Assembly: GCF_024347415.1 (NCBI RefSeq)
Contig: NZ_AP025477.1
Location: forward strand, 310,001 to 374,000
Origin: Vibrio crassostreae
Lineage (GTDB): Bacteria > Pseudomonadota > Gammaproteobacteria > Enterobacterales > Vibrionaceae
Length of the DNA: 64,000 nt
Reading direction: 5' to 3'
The notes beneath the pieces are model-generated. The model ran no database searches. It saw nothing but the letters and a program-made list of their open reading frames with translations, and was not told the DNA's origin. The translations under genes and the position numbers were made by a program. Shown piece after piece: positions 1 through 8,312 of this stretch; the first letter of the stretch is position 1, and every line of letters starts with the position of its first letter.

Positions 1-2084
1 TCCCTCGCTTGCTCGTTTGCCCCAGAGAGGAGGCTCCAGGCCTCTTCAATGATGCACAGCTTTGGGGTAGAGCGAGATCCAGCTAGGTACATCTGCTGGT
101 TAATCGACACCATGAGAGCAAAAATCACGGGTCTGAGCACAGCAGGCGGGAACCCATCGAGTTCAAGCGTGGTGATTTCCACATTGGGGTCGAGCATGGA
201 TGGCTTGTTGAACACGTCTTTGTACATGCCATCTGTGCAGAACTTTTTCAGTTGCACCGCTATGTCTTTAATGCGTCGGTCGCTTTCTTCTCCAGCAATC
301 TCAATCAAGGCGTCTCTGACATCATCCACCAAGACTTGATGACCTTTACGCTCCCATGCCGTCACTATCGCATCGCCTAAGACGCTTTGTTGAAACGCCG
401 TCAGTGGTACGTAGGGTGACGCGATGGTGGCAAACAACGCCGTGATATTATCGAGCGCTTCCATCATGGGATCGACAGGTCTGCCGTCATCATCCACAAA
501 CTCAAACTCAGCACTTTGCATGGCGCCTAAATGCGTGAACGGGTTTAAGAAGATGTTGGCGTGGGTCATGTAGGTCCCCCCAAGGCTCAGGGTCAGCTTT
601 TTATAGCTGGCTCCTTTATCGAGGATCCACACTTTACCGCCCATGGCGTAAACCGTTTCAGCGATTTCTTGGACTAGGAAGCTTTTCCCTGCGCCTGAGC
701 CTCCCGTCAGGGCGATGTTTTGGTTATCACTGCCACAGGTGAAAGGGTTAAAGAACGAAATTTGTTGGCGCATAGTGGGCAGCAATACGCCACCTTTGAG
801 CTGGCTAAAGTCCATGATGAGCGGAAAGAAATTCACCAGGTTAGAGCTCTTTAAGGTACGAACGCGCCCCGCTTTTTTACAATCGCCCCATAATCCTTCA
901 CTCATCATAAAAGGCAACGTGGAGAGCAGCGCTTGTGGCTGATTCATTTTCAGTGGAATGATGTCAAGGCCAGCATGGCTAAATGACTCCTTCGCCGCTT
1001 GGGTGTCTTTTTTCTGGTGGGCTTTATCGGTCATCAGCGAGACCGTGAGCACCATAGATGCAATGGTGAACTCTTTAGACAACAACCCTTTTTGCAAGGC
1101 TTTGCGCTCTTTGAGTTCATCTTCAGCCATGGGCGCGAGTATCGCCATTTGGCTGTTCACCGTCTTGGTTAAGTCTTTTATCTTGTTATCGTTATCCGCA
1201 TTTTGCTTACCGGTTGGCTCATTGCGAAAACTCAAGGTAACGCGATGAGGGCAAGTGATGTTACGCGACACATTACGGATTGAAGAAAAGGCTTCTGGTA
1301 AAGCGTACAAGCGATAATCACCAGGCAATCGAGAAAGCCCTAAATGAACAAGGCGTGTGCGTACCTCTTCCCCTTGGTCATTGGTATGACGGGTGGCGAT
1401 ATGACCACGATGGGTTAACGCTTCGGTATCGGGAGATAACGCTTGCAGGTTCAAAGGTTCTAATGGGTTGTAGCTTTTTTCATTGGGTCTGTCTTGGCTT
1501 TTATCAAAGTTTAAGGTATCACCGACGCTGGTCAACAGTCCCTCAGGCGTGACGGGCAGTAAATCAAAACCAAGCTGCGCCAGCCCCGTTTCTAGAGTCA
1601 TTCTCGCATCAAGCAGCTCTTGTGGGTCTTTTTCCGTGGTGGAGACAAAAAAGAATGCGTCGTAGTCGCGCAAATCAAAGCGATTGTTTTTTTGCCTATG
1701 TAGAAACCCGTGTTGCGCCGCGTAGTGGGCGTAAATGGCGTCATCGTTGGCCATTTTCTGACAGATACCGCCCCGCTGACTGAGAAGGGCTTGGTTCCCT
1801 TCGAGATAGTGCGCCACTCGGTTGTGACCAAAAAGCTGCACTTGATAATCCCATTTATCCCCTGCGGGTAAATCCCCCATAAGGTGGCTTAACGACTGAA
1901 TTAAATCGTCGTTAGCGCCCCCAAGGAGACTGATTTTAAAACCAAAACCGCGAGAGTGAATATTGTCGAACACCTGCTCAATGGGATCGTAGTCTCGATA
2001 CGGCAGTTCATGGTGAAGGTGGTTTTGGGCTTGCTTGGCCTCTTGAAATAAGGCGGATAAGCCACTGCGTGAGGAGGAAAACAT
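1..2084 (-). CDS. traC: TraC, T4SS ATPase (VirB4 family), partial at window edge
   Basis: Cytoplasmic ATPase that powers pilus assembly and DNA transfer in F-type conjugation systems. I translated the minus strand from the ATG at 2084; the frame stays open for 694 codons to the window edge, so the C-terminus is missing (F and SXT TraC are roughly 800-875 aa). A Walker A motif GGSGAGKS lies at about residues 461-468 and a Walker B-like LCIIEEA at about 675-681. An AGGGG stretch precedes the ATG. It is the last visible gene of the tra operon, about 150 bp after traV. Family assignment is firm; whether the C-terminus is intact cannot be seen. Confidence 0.9.
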   Translation of the reverse strand, partial: MFSSSRSGLSALFQEAKQAQNHLHHELPYRDYDPIEQVFDNIHSRGFGFKISLLGGANDDLIQSLSHLMGDLPAGDKWDYQVQLFGHNRVAHYLEGNQALLSQRGGICQKMANDDAIYAHYAAQHGFLHRQKNNRFDLRDYDAFFFVSTTEKDPQELLDARMTLETGLAQLGFDLLPVTPEGLLTSVGDTLNFDKSQDRPNEKSYNPLEPLNLQALSPDTEALTHRGHIATRHTNDQGEEVRTRLVHLGLSRLPGDYRLYALPEAFSSIRNVSRNITCPHRVTLSFRNEPTGKQNADNDNKIKDLTKTVNSQMAILAPMAEDELKERKALQKGLLSKEFTIASMVLTVSLMTDKAHQKKDTQAAKESFSHAGLDIIPLKMNQPQALLSTLPFMMSEGLWGDCKKAGRVRTLKSSNLVNFFPLIMDFSQLKGGVLLPTMRQQISFFNPFTCGSDNQNIALTGGSGAGKSFLVQEIAETVYAMGGKVWILDKGASYKKLTLSLGGTYMTHANIFLNPFTHLGAMQSAEFEFVDDDGRPVDPMMEALDNITALFATIASPYVPLTAFQQSVLGDAIVTAWERKGHQVLVDDVRDALIEIAGEESDRRIKDIAVQLKKFCTDGMYKDVFNKPSMLDPNVEITTLELDGFPPAVLRPVIFALMVSINQQMYLAGSRSTPKLCIIEEAWSLLSGANEQAR

Positions 2085-2234
2085 GGGGGACCCCTTTTTC
2101 TATTTTAATGTTAGGGGGCGTGACACAATCTTGGATCGCTTGATGGATTCCCCCCTAATTGAGAGAAGGCTGAGACTGAATGTCGCGCGCCCATGATAAA
2201 AATGATGTTTAATCTTCGTTTCTTTTTTTCCTAA

Positions 2235-2630
2235 TCAATCTTTCCAAATCGCGCGCGCAGGGCGCCCAGACCAACGGCTATCGTCTAAGACAAAGTAGAC
2301 ATCCATCGTATCGATGTAGTGATTGTCTTTGTCTATGAAAGGGAAGACGGTGAGTTTTTTAACCTCTTCTTGGCTTCGCTCAGGCTCCCCATCTCGGCTA
2401 CGCCTTGGCAGTAAGGTAAAGACAGAAGGTGGGGCGAGACGAGATTGAGGAGAGACGGTGGCGTTGCCACTGTCTCCGGTATAACCGTATAGGTTGTTTC
2501 GAACCTCGTTCATGGTGACGCAACCTGAAACGCCGCCGACCTTATCGCAACTGTATTCACTCTCAAAGCCCGCGCTGCAACCGGTTAGACCTAAGAGGAT
2601 CGATAGTGAGAACAAAGAATGCCTATTCAT
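2235..2630 (-). CDS. traV: TraV-like outer-membrane lipoprotein of T4SS
   Basis: Outer-membrane lipoprotein that, with TraK and TraB, forms the envelope-spanning core of F-type secretion channels. The 131-aa product starts with a lipoprotein signal peptide ending in the lipobox LTGC (Cys at residue 18). Conserved Cys residues follow in the early mature part, as in TraV. The start follows the traB stop by two bases, indicating tight co-transcription. Length is somewhat below F TraV (171 aa). Assignment rests on lipobox, size, Cys pattern and operon position. Confidence 0.8.
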   Translation of the reverse strand: MNRHSLFSLSILLGLTGCSAGFESEYSCDKVGGVSGCVTMNEVRNNLYGYTGDSGNATVSPQSRLAPPSVFTLLPRRSRDGEPERSQEEVKKLTVFPFIDKDNHYIDTMDVYFVLDDSRWSGRPARAIWKD

Positions 2631-2632
2631 GG

Positions 2633-4171
2633 TTATTCCTCACGCCCAAAGCCCACGTCGCTTAACCCTTGTTGGGTTATTTTTTGCGCTAATGGATTGA
2701 TGGGGGCAGTTTGAGTGGTTTGTGGAAGAGAGGGAGCGTTGGTGATGACATCCAAGAGCTGGTTGCTGTTGGAGACTTGCTCACGCTGCTCATTCATGCG
2801 TGTTTCGTATTCATCGGCCAATAAGGGATCTAATGGAAAGCCTTCCAAAAAGACAATATTGACGATGGCACCAGGATTGACTTCCACTATCGGATGATAG
2901 AGCTCGGCCAGTTTGATGTAGTAGTCCGCCAATTTGCTGCCAACGCTTTCCGTGGCGCCGCCAAGCAGATTCAACCCAATTTTATCGCTGTTGATGCTTT
3001 GACTTGGTCCGAGCGCCGTCGGTGTCGTGGTTTGTGCCAGGGCTTTACCCGCATCACCGACACCTTGCAAGATCCCCGCAATGCCGGCCATTTGAACGAT
3101 TTTACCGTTTTTCATAATGGTGGTACCGCGAATACCATTGCGCCCAAAGTTAAACACGGTCGCATTGACGGGGATATCGAGAATATCGCCATTAGGGTGG
3201 ATGCAGCTCATTCTATTGGTGCGAGCGACGCCGCGACTGGATGAGATTTCGCCGTAAACGGCACCGGTGATCGTGCAATTCTTTAATTTGGATTGCTCAC
3301 CGTTGGGTAAAATCCCCTGATTGACGGTCTGAAAGACAATCGGTGAGGTATCCCCTTGTCCAGAGACGCCCCCATTAGCGTCTGCGCCGCCGGTGATCAC
3401 GGCGGTCACAAAGGTGCCTGTTGGCACGTAGTTATCGGTCGTGCGACGGGATTGTCTCTCCTCTACACTGGCTTGCCAGTGAAATTCAAAACTATCAAAG
3501 GCATCCCCGCTAAAGGCCACATCATCTTGCTCTTGGTACTGGAACTCATTCACCTTGGCGGTATCTATGTTGCTATTAATGGCAGGTCTTGGGGGCAGTT
3601 TGTATTGGCCAAAAGTGCTTCCCTGATGGATCTCTACGCTATGTTGATTCGAAGGATCGCCTGCATTGAGGGCTGAGGCTAATTGCGTCTCAAGTTGGAC
3701 CTTGAGCGCGTCAACTTCATCGAGCTTTTGTTGCATCTGCTGCTCAAGCTCCGTCAATTGCGATGCTTTATCGCGCTCATTGGCTTTTTTAATATTCTCC
3801 AACTCAGAGGTTAAGCTTTGTCCAAAGCGACTTAAGGTGCCTTCGAACCGCGCTAAGCTTTGCTCGATTTGGTTGATTTTATCTTGTTGAAACGTCAGGG
3901 CGGACTGGTTGTCTTTGTCGGTAAAATCATCGGTGACGACAGCACCAAATCCGACGTCTTGAATGTCCTTGCTTTGCTCTTGGGGAGGCAATGTTAACCG
4001 CCAAACAGCAAAAGCCAGGGCGGCAAGCACCAGCAATACCGTGAACGTAATGGTGCGATTGCGCTTTCTTGTTACGGCATTGACCGTGCCACCGTCTTCA
4101 AAGTCACCGTCGGTATCTTTGAAGACGCGTTTTTTAAAGCGGTCAAAGGCGTCTTTGGGTTTATCGATCAT
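2633..4171 (-). CDS. traB: TraB, T4SS core scaffold (VirB10-like)
   Basis: Inner-membrane protein reaching to the outer membrane, the VirB10-like scaffold of the conjugation channel. The 512-aa product has a cytoplasmic N-terminus, one membrane segment at about residues 40-60, a coiled-coil stretch at about 95-165 (heptad-rich, Gln/Leu/Glu), and a C-terminal TrbI/VirB10-type beta domain with conserved short motifs such as VPTGTFVTA and RMSCIHPNGD. The start ATG overlaps the end of traK and is preceded by GGAGG. Size and order match F TraB (475 aa). Strong assignment. Confidence 0.9.
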   Translation of the reverse strand: MIDKPKDAFDRFKKRVFKDTDGDFEDGGTVNAVTRKRNRTITFTVLLVLAALAFAVWRLTLPPQEQSKDIQDVGFGAVVTDDFTDKDNQSALTFQQDKINQIEQSLARFEGTLSRFGQSLTSELENIKKANERDKASQLTELEQQMQQKLDEVDALKVQLETQLASALNAGDPSNQHSVEIHQGSTFGQYKLPPRPAINSNIDTAKVNEFQYQEQDDVAFSGDAFDSFEFHWQASVEERQSRRTTDNYVPTGTFVTAVITGGADANGGVSGQGDTSPIVFQTVNQGILPNGEQSKLKNCTITGAVYGEISSSRGVARTNRMSCIHPNGDILDIPVNATVFNFGRNGIRGTTIMKNGKIVQMAGIAGILQGVGDAGKALAQTTTPTALGPSQSINSDKIGLNLLGGATESVGSKLADYYIKLAELYHPIVEVNPGAIVNIVFLEGFPLDPLLADEYETRMNEQREQVSNSNQLLDVITNAPSLPQTTQTAPINPLAQKITQQGLSDVGFGREE

Positions 4172-4946
4172 GGGTGGCGCCTCCTCCGGTAATGAGATAA
4201 AGCGTGGTGGTTTGCCCAGGTTTTAACTGATAGGTATCGAGCGCGGCTGAGCGTGCGGAATAGCTGTAGAACTGTGCGGTGGTCAGTGTCATGTCACTGC
4301 GGCTTTGATTTTTTAGTTGATAAACCACCCCAGAGTAATCACGACCAACGAAGACCGTTTGAGGGATGATGGCCAGTGACGCTGCATCTTTGGGTAAGGT
4401 TTTGGGGTCAACGTCGTGACGTTTAAAGCCGGCGATGGGGGCGCCATCATGAACAAAACGCATCATGGCTTTGGTGAGCGCTGTCATGGCGGCGGGATAA
4501 TCCGCCGCCTGCTCAATCGGGCTTTGCTGCTCTTTGTAGTTTTGCGACCAAACAAACTCCGTGACCAAAGACGGGGTGGCTTTGGGGGTAATAAACAGCG
4601 CAAACAAACGCCCTTTTTCTGTCGTCAGGTGCGCGGTAAACGGTAAAGGAAGGTTGATTTTTAAAGTGATGGAGCCGGAAGCGTCTTTTTGGTTACCCGT
4701 TGAGGTGCAAAACCCTTTCGGGCAGACGATCGAAATAATACGGTCATTTTTGACCAGCAAACGGTTCACGTTAATGGAAGAGAGTGACAAGGGGATCGTG
4801 TCACCTTCGTCAAACTCATAGCTCACCATGGCGGCATTTTCAGCCAGAGCAAAAGAGGGGATGAAAAATACCACCCAAAGCGCGATGGACAAAAAATAAG
4901 GGTGCCATTGCGGCGATGGGGTGAATGATTGCTCATAAAGATTCAT
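4161..4946 (-). CDS. traK: TraK-like periplasmic T4SS core protein (VirB9-like)
   Basis: Exported secretin-like or VirB9-like component that links TraV and TraB. The frame is open to 4970, but I place the start at 4946 (MNLYEQ), where the ATG overlaps the traE stop and a purine-rich GTCGAGG lies upstream. A signal sequence ends around SFALA. A GFCTSTG segment and an internal Cys pair are consistent with TraK. About 261 aa, near F TraK (242 aa). It overlaps both traE and traB, which implies translational coupling. Assignment depends partly on synteny. Confidence 0.82.
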   Translation of the reverse strand: MNLYEQSFTPSPQWHPYFLSIALWVVFFIPSFALAENAAMVSYEFDEGDTIPLSLSSINVNRLLVKNDRIISIVCPKGFCTSTGNQKDASGSITLKINLPLPFTAHLTTEKGRLFALFITPKATPSLVTEFVWSQNYKEQQSPIEQAADYPAAMTALTKAMMRFVHDGAPIAGFKRHDVDPKTLPKDAASLAIIPQTVFVGRDYSGVVYQLKNQSRSDMTLTTAQFYSYSARSAALDTYQLKPGQTTTLYLITGGGATHDR

Positions 4947-5508
4947 CGGTGTCGACCTCGACTTCTTCAATGGAGAGTAAACCTATGACGCCTTGGTCAT
5001 AGCTAAAGTTGACTTGATACCACTTCATCTCCGGCTCTAGGGCGCGTTGGCCTACGTGCTTTTGGAGTTTCCCATAGAGTTGCACTTGGAGCGTGTTGAG
5101 AGAAATACGGACAGACTCGACAGAAAATTGGCTGCTGATGTTGTCTTTTTTAATTACCGTGGCTTCTCGAAGCAGCTTAGGTTGAACGATGTGCCAGCTT
5201 GTCTCGTCTAAATATTCAAGTAACTGGCCAAACTGACGTCCAACGCTGGCTGGCGTAATGTTGAGTTTCAAGTAGAGAAGATAATCCGCCATTTGCTCAA
5301 GATAAGGCTCATCGACTGTGCCATCCGACACCGTAAAGGCTTGAGAGAGGGTCGGTGGGATTAGGGTGCGGCTCTGATGGGTAAGGGCTCGATAACTGGT
5401 GTAACCCAACACCAGGTTAGTGATAAGCATGAAAAGAAAGCCTGCACTCAAAAAAAGATTGAGGAGGCTTTTGACGGCCAGCTTATCCCGTTTAACAAAT
5501 GGATCCAT
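4933..5508 (-). CDS. traE: TraE-like T4SS assembly protein (VirB5/TraE fold)
   Basis: Inner-membrane-anchored pilus assembly protein of F-type systems. The 191-aa product has a short cytoplasmic N-terminus, one membrane helix at about residues 14-36, and a periplasmic domain. F TraE is 188 aa with the same architecture. The gene sits between traL and traK, 14 bp after traL, and its stop overlaps the traK start. The assignment combines length, topology and gene order; the sequence itself shows no short catalytic motif. Confidence 0.85.
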   Translation of the reverse strand: MDPFVKRDKLAVKSLLNLFLSAGFLFMLITNLVLGYTSYRALTHQSRTLIPPTLSQAFTVSDGTVDEPYLEQMADYLLYLKLNITPASVGRQFGQLLEYLDETSWHIVQPKLLREATVIKKDNISSQFSVESVRISLNTLQVQLYGKLQKHVGQRALEPEMKWYQVNFSYDQGVIGLLSIEEVEVDTDESL

Positions 5509-5522
5509 GATGAAGAGTCTCC

Positions 5523-5825
5523 TTAGAAAATCCAGTAACGACGACAGGCTGAGGGGGTACGCTTAAAGAGGGTGGGACTGACAAAAGAAGCCCCCCACCA
5601 ATAGAGTGACAGGGTCACGATGTTGTCACCGTATTGCGCTTTGATGTAACGCAATCCCCCAAACCAAGCCAGCGATAACGTCAGCCCTATCATTTCGTGT
5701 TTAAGCCAGAATGAGAGGCCAAAAATGCAGAGGGCAGGAATGAGTTCATCAACAGGGAAACCGAGCCAGCGGCGACCTTTGTTCATGTGTTTTGGGATAG
5801 AGAAAAACTGATGAGGGTCTTCCAT
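5523..5825 (-). CDS. traL: TraL, T4SS pilus assembly protein (VirB3-like)
   Basis: Small inner-membrane protein needed for pilus assembly, equivalent to VirB3. The 100-aa product has two closely spaced hydrophobic segments at about residues 25-65 and ends with basic residues. An N-terminal IPKHMNKGRRWLGFPVDEL segment resembles the conserved start of TraL proteins. F TraL is 91 aa. It follows the pilin gene by only 9 bp and precedes traE by 14 bp, in the same order as F. Confidence 0.88.
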   Translation of the reverse strand: MEDPHQFFSIPKHMNKGRRWLGFPVDELIPALCIFGLSFWLKHEMIGLTLSLAWFGGLRYIKAQYGDNIVTLSLYWWGASFVSPTLFKRTPSACRRYWIF

Positions 5826-5834
5826 TGTGACTCC

Positions 5835-6122
5835 TTAGCCTAAACCGACGAGTGGCGCTCCAACATTCCACAAGACTGAGCCACCAATAAATCCGCCAAC
5901 GGCTGCAAACCAGTTACGGCTCATCAGTCCAGTGACGACCGCCCCCGCAAGCCCTGTGCCTAGCATGGCGGTTTCAACCGCAGAGCCTTTGCCCGCCGTG
6001 TCTTTCATGGCTTGTTTACCTGACGCGAAGATATCGACAGCCAGAGCAGGTTGAGTGATAAGAAGTGTCGAGACAGCAACGCCAATCCCGATAATGAGGG
6101 TGCGCTGGGTGCGTGTTTTCAT
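5835..6122 (-). CDS. traA: TraA-like propilin
   Basis: Major pilin precursor of an F-type pilus. I choose the ATG at 6122 (MKTRTQ) because AAGGA sits 8 bases upstream; the ATG at 6131 abuts that site with no spacing. The 95-aa product has a leader ending in QPALA. The mature part begins VDIFASG and contains ASGKQAMKDTAGKGSAVE, which resembles the ASG...GKDSSV region of F pilin. Two hydrophobic helices follow, ending in VGLG, like the VGL end of TraA. First gene of the visible tra run. Confidence 0.85.
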   Translation of the reverse strand: MKTRTQRTLIIGIGVAVSTLLITQPALAVDIFASGKQAMKDTAGKGSAVETAMLGTGLAGAVVTGLMSRNWFAAVGGFIGGSVLWNVGAPLVGLG

Positions 6123-6131
6123 AATAAACAT

Positions 6132-6343
6132 CCTTATTAAGTGATAAAATTATCATGTGCGTGGTCATGACGGGGAAAAGGGAGCGAGCCCTACCACATC
6201 CTTGAGAGGCTGGTAAGACGGGTTATGTTGTCCGAGGTAGGCTATGCAGCGTGCTAATTAAACGGATCGTCGGGAGAGGGGGTAAAGCACGTCTCATAAA
6301 GAAAACAGAGAAGATTTTGCGTACTTTAAATCACGATTACAGC
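6132..6343 (-). other. pilin gene leader region with a decayed repeat
   Basis: No intact gene is present. On the minus strand, 6298-6359 is a diverged second copy of the coding segment at 6382-6442 and still encodes a related peptide in another frame (see the neighbouring gene). The rest is the likely leader or promoter zone of the tra operon, but I could not pick a convincing promoter. Confidence 0.45.
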
Positions 6344-6748
6344 TCACAGGTTGTCGTTGAGCCCCTTATCTTTCTGATTACTTAAAGGCAACAAAGAAGC
6401 GTTTACATACTTTAAGCCGCGATTGCGACTGACGTGTTGTTTCCAATTTTGAGGGGTCATTATCGTGTTATTGAGTTTACGATAATGTTTTTTGCGAGCA
6501 TTTTTTGATTGTGGTGGTGTGAGTTGACGGACCGATTGAGTGTGTTTTTGAACCGAAACGAAATGAACACCCTTCCAATAGAAAGGAAAGGGGAGGCGGT
6601 CAGTAAAAGGCAATAAAGCAGCAAATGCCATGTATTCACGCCCGACCGAGCCCAGTACTTTGAAGCTGACAAAATCCCCTTGTTCAACAAAGCGGTCCAA
6701 TAAACTCCCCGCCTCATCTTCACGACAATATCCGTATACAATTTGCAT
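6344..6748 (-). CDS. unrecognised protein upstream of traA
   Basis: A 134-aa basic protein of unknown family. An AGGAG site lies 8 bases before the ATG (MQIVYGYCRE). The C-terminal part holds the segment QHVSRNRGLKYVNASLLPL. A diverged copy of it (PVSCNRDLKYAKSSLFSL) is encoded about 84 bp further on but in the next frame, so the protein was probably once longer and lost its end by a frameshift. It is in the same direction as the tra operon. In F-like plasmids this region holds regulators and relaxosome genes, but nothing here identifies such a role. Confidence 0.5.
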   Translation of the reverse strand: MQIVYGYCREDEAGSLLDRFVEQGDFVSFKVLGSVGREYMAFAALLPFTDRLPFPFYWKGVHFVSVQKHTQSVRQLTPPQSKNARKKHYRKLNNTIMTPQNWKQHVSRNRGLKYVNASLLPLSNQKDKGLNDNL

Positions 6749-6762
6749 TATTTAAACTCCTT

Positions 6763-7172
6763 TTAAGGACATTGTTTTGTTCTTTTAAAAGAACAAAACA
6801 ATGGGCTCTCTCTCAAGAGCCGTGCTACAAACTGGCTTGTGTATTCTTGTAGTAGAATACGCACACCCAAAGGGTGTGGTGTCTGGTATTCCCAAGTAAC
6901 TCTGTTGAACCACTCAACCAGCATGCTTAATTGAGTAGAAAAACAGCCTTGGACGTCGCCCCAGATAAGGCTCCTGAACTTTTTAGGCATATTACGCAGG
7001 CCTGCGCCCATCTGCGGCGCTTTTTGCAATAGTGAAGGCAGCCACTCTTACGGTGATGCGGGTGTTGGTATGCAGATGGAATAAAAAGCCGACGAATGTG
7101 TTTTTCGACTTTGATTTCAAAGACTGCGATATCAACGTAGTCAGTATGAATCAACATCAATGGGGAGGACAA
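6763..7172 (-). pseudogene. probable frameshifted small gene upstream of the tra operon
   Basis: Two overlapping frames read as one broken protein. The first (from ATG 7172) gives a plausible N-terminal half through HPHHRKSGCLHYCKK. Then, at an A5 run near 7025-7030, sense continues in the next frame as APQMGAGLRNMPKKFRSLIW to the stop at 6763. Each half looks protein-like only on its own side of that point. The product family is not recognised. The 3' end runs into the 34-bp palindrome. A programmed shift is possible but decay is simpler, given the adjacent IS remnant. Confidence 0.4.
6770..6803. promoter_or_regulatory. 34-bp perfect palindrome
   Basis: Positions 6770-6786 (CATTGTTTTGTTCTTTT) are the exact reverse complement of 6787-6803 with no loop. 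It lies just upstream of the 134-aa gene and is followed on the plus strand by a second, 6-bp-stem hairpin (GGCTCT/AGAGCC, 6805-6822). It may be a protein-binding operator, a cruciform or an RNA hairpin acting as attenuator; the sequence does not decide. Confidence 0.6.
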
Positions 7173-7302
7173 TGTTTAAAAACATCAGCAACGCACAATG
7201 GACTTGGTTTTCGACATATTGCTCCGCACCAGCAATTTTGGACACTGAGTTAAGTGAGTACAATCACTAATGAGGGGGTTTATTGCAATACTAAACCTCG
7301 GG

Positions 7303-8019
7303 GGGTTGTGTCGCAAAGTTTTGTAGAAATGAAAAGTACTGATTTTCAGGTGTAATTAGGGTGCTAGGGCGTAAAATTGCTCCCAAGCAGATAAGCCTTC
7401 AGGATTATCGATCTGTTCATTTTTAATTATCGTCCACAGTTCCATGCCTATAAGGATGGAACTGGCTCCCTTATCTGATTTCCACCCCAGGCACTGATTC
7501 ATTTTACCTTTCACTTTCCGGTGACTTTGCTCTACTATATTGTTCAGATATTTAATTTGACACATTTCAATCAAGTTGAGTATTTTTCCCATCGGCCCGA
7601 GTTGAACATTGACATTATGCAACGCTAACGCGTTGGCACCACTCTTATCGATAACCACTTTTTCTGGTCATCATAGCAGATTGCCTTGGCAAAGAAGGCG
7701 GGAGCCACTTTCTCATCACGGCGTTCGCAGAGTAAAAAATCAATAACATGGCCGTGCTTATCAACGGCTCGAGAGTAATATTGACCTTTGACCTTTGACC
7801 TTTGACCTTTGACCTTTGACGTTAATGTATGTCTCGTCCATTCGCCACGAAGAAGCGACAAGCTTCTTTATTTCACGGTAGCTCAGTTTGTAGGAAATAT
7901 AGTAACGAACGGACTGCAGTATGAGCTCAGAAAGAAAGTGACGGCCAGTAAAGCTAAATGTTAAAGCTGATGAATGTTGAGGGTGATCATAACCTACCAC
8001 CCTTGTTTGCGATAAACCC
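7303..8019 (-). pseudogene. IS6-family element, copy A, broken transposase
   Basis: The ends are imperfect inverted repeats beginning GGTTGTGTCGCAAA (left) and GGGTTTATCGCAAA (right). The minus strand encodes IS6-type DDE transposase pieces: MDETYINVKG (first Asp), IDKSGANALALHN (second Asp region), and KYLNNIVEQSHRKVKG (Glu region). Compared with copy C it lacks about 35 residues before MDETY (deletion between short IKK-coding repeats). It also carries an expanded TTTGACC heptamer array just after the first Asp motif that changes the frame. It cannot make an intact transposase. Confidence 0.85.
7781..7820. repeat. TTTGACC heptamer array inside IS6 copy A
   Basis: About 5.7 tandem copies of TTTGACC in 40 bp. 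The related copies C (16621-17309) and B (13500-13806) have a single TGACCTTTGAC or CCTTTGAC at this point, so the array expanded inside this copy. Its length disrupts the transposase frame. Confidence 0.9.
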
Positions 8020-8042
8020 CCTAGGAGAGGGCAATGCCAACC

Positions 8043-8312
8043 TCACTTCAGAAGAAGAGATTTGAGTTCCATAACAAGATCGTTTGCGGGATCATTATCG
8101 ATTAAAGAACAAAAGTCTTCTTCTAATTGAAGATACTTCAAAGCACGATGTCTCAAATTCTGTCTATCGTCTTCACCAAGCCACTTACTTTGGATAAAGG
8201 TACACTTTAATTCCAGCTTTAGGTCATCCATATGCTGTCCTTCTTGCCCAGTTAAAGCTTGATATTCCTCTAGTAAATTTAATGCAACTTTTAACGACAT
8301 GACTTTCTCCAA
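8043..8312 (-). CDS. 89-aa protein of unknown function
   Basis: An acidic, helix-rich 89-aa protein (MEKVMSLKVALN...), starting at 8312; an internal Met (MSLKVALN, 8300) is an alternative start that follows GGAGAAAG. I do not recognise the family. The pattern of Leu, Glu and Lys suggests a small helical bundle such as an antitoxin or immunity protein, but that is only a guess. A diverged, truncated copy with the same downstream flank lies at 13830-14057, also next to an IS6 remnant, so the gene and the IS end were duplicated together. Confidence 0.5.
   Translation of the reverse strand: MEKVMSLKVALNLLEEYQALTGQEGQHMDDLKLELKCTFIQSKWLGEDDRQNLRHRALKYLQLEEDFCSLIDNDPANDLVMELKSLLLK

Noticed and set aside
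1598..1831. 77-aa minus-strand frame inside the left end
   Set aside because: It lies in the wrong frame within the long open traC frame, which carries the ATPase motifs.
2085..2234. possible 27-aa frame between traV and traC
   Set aside because: Very short, no ribosome site, no similarity to traR or other small tra genes.
6460..6741. 93-aa minus-strand frame overlapping the 134-aa gene
   Set aside because: The 134-aa frame has the better ribosome site and contains the repeated motif; this one is probably its shadow.
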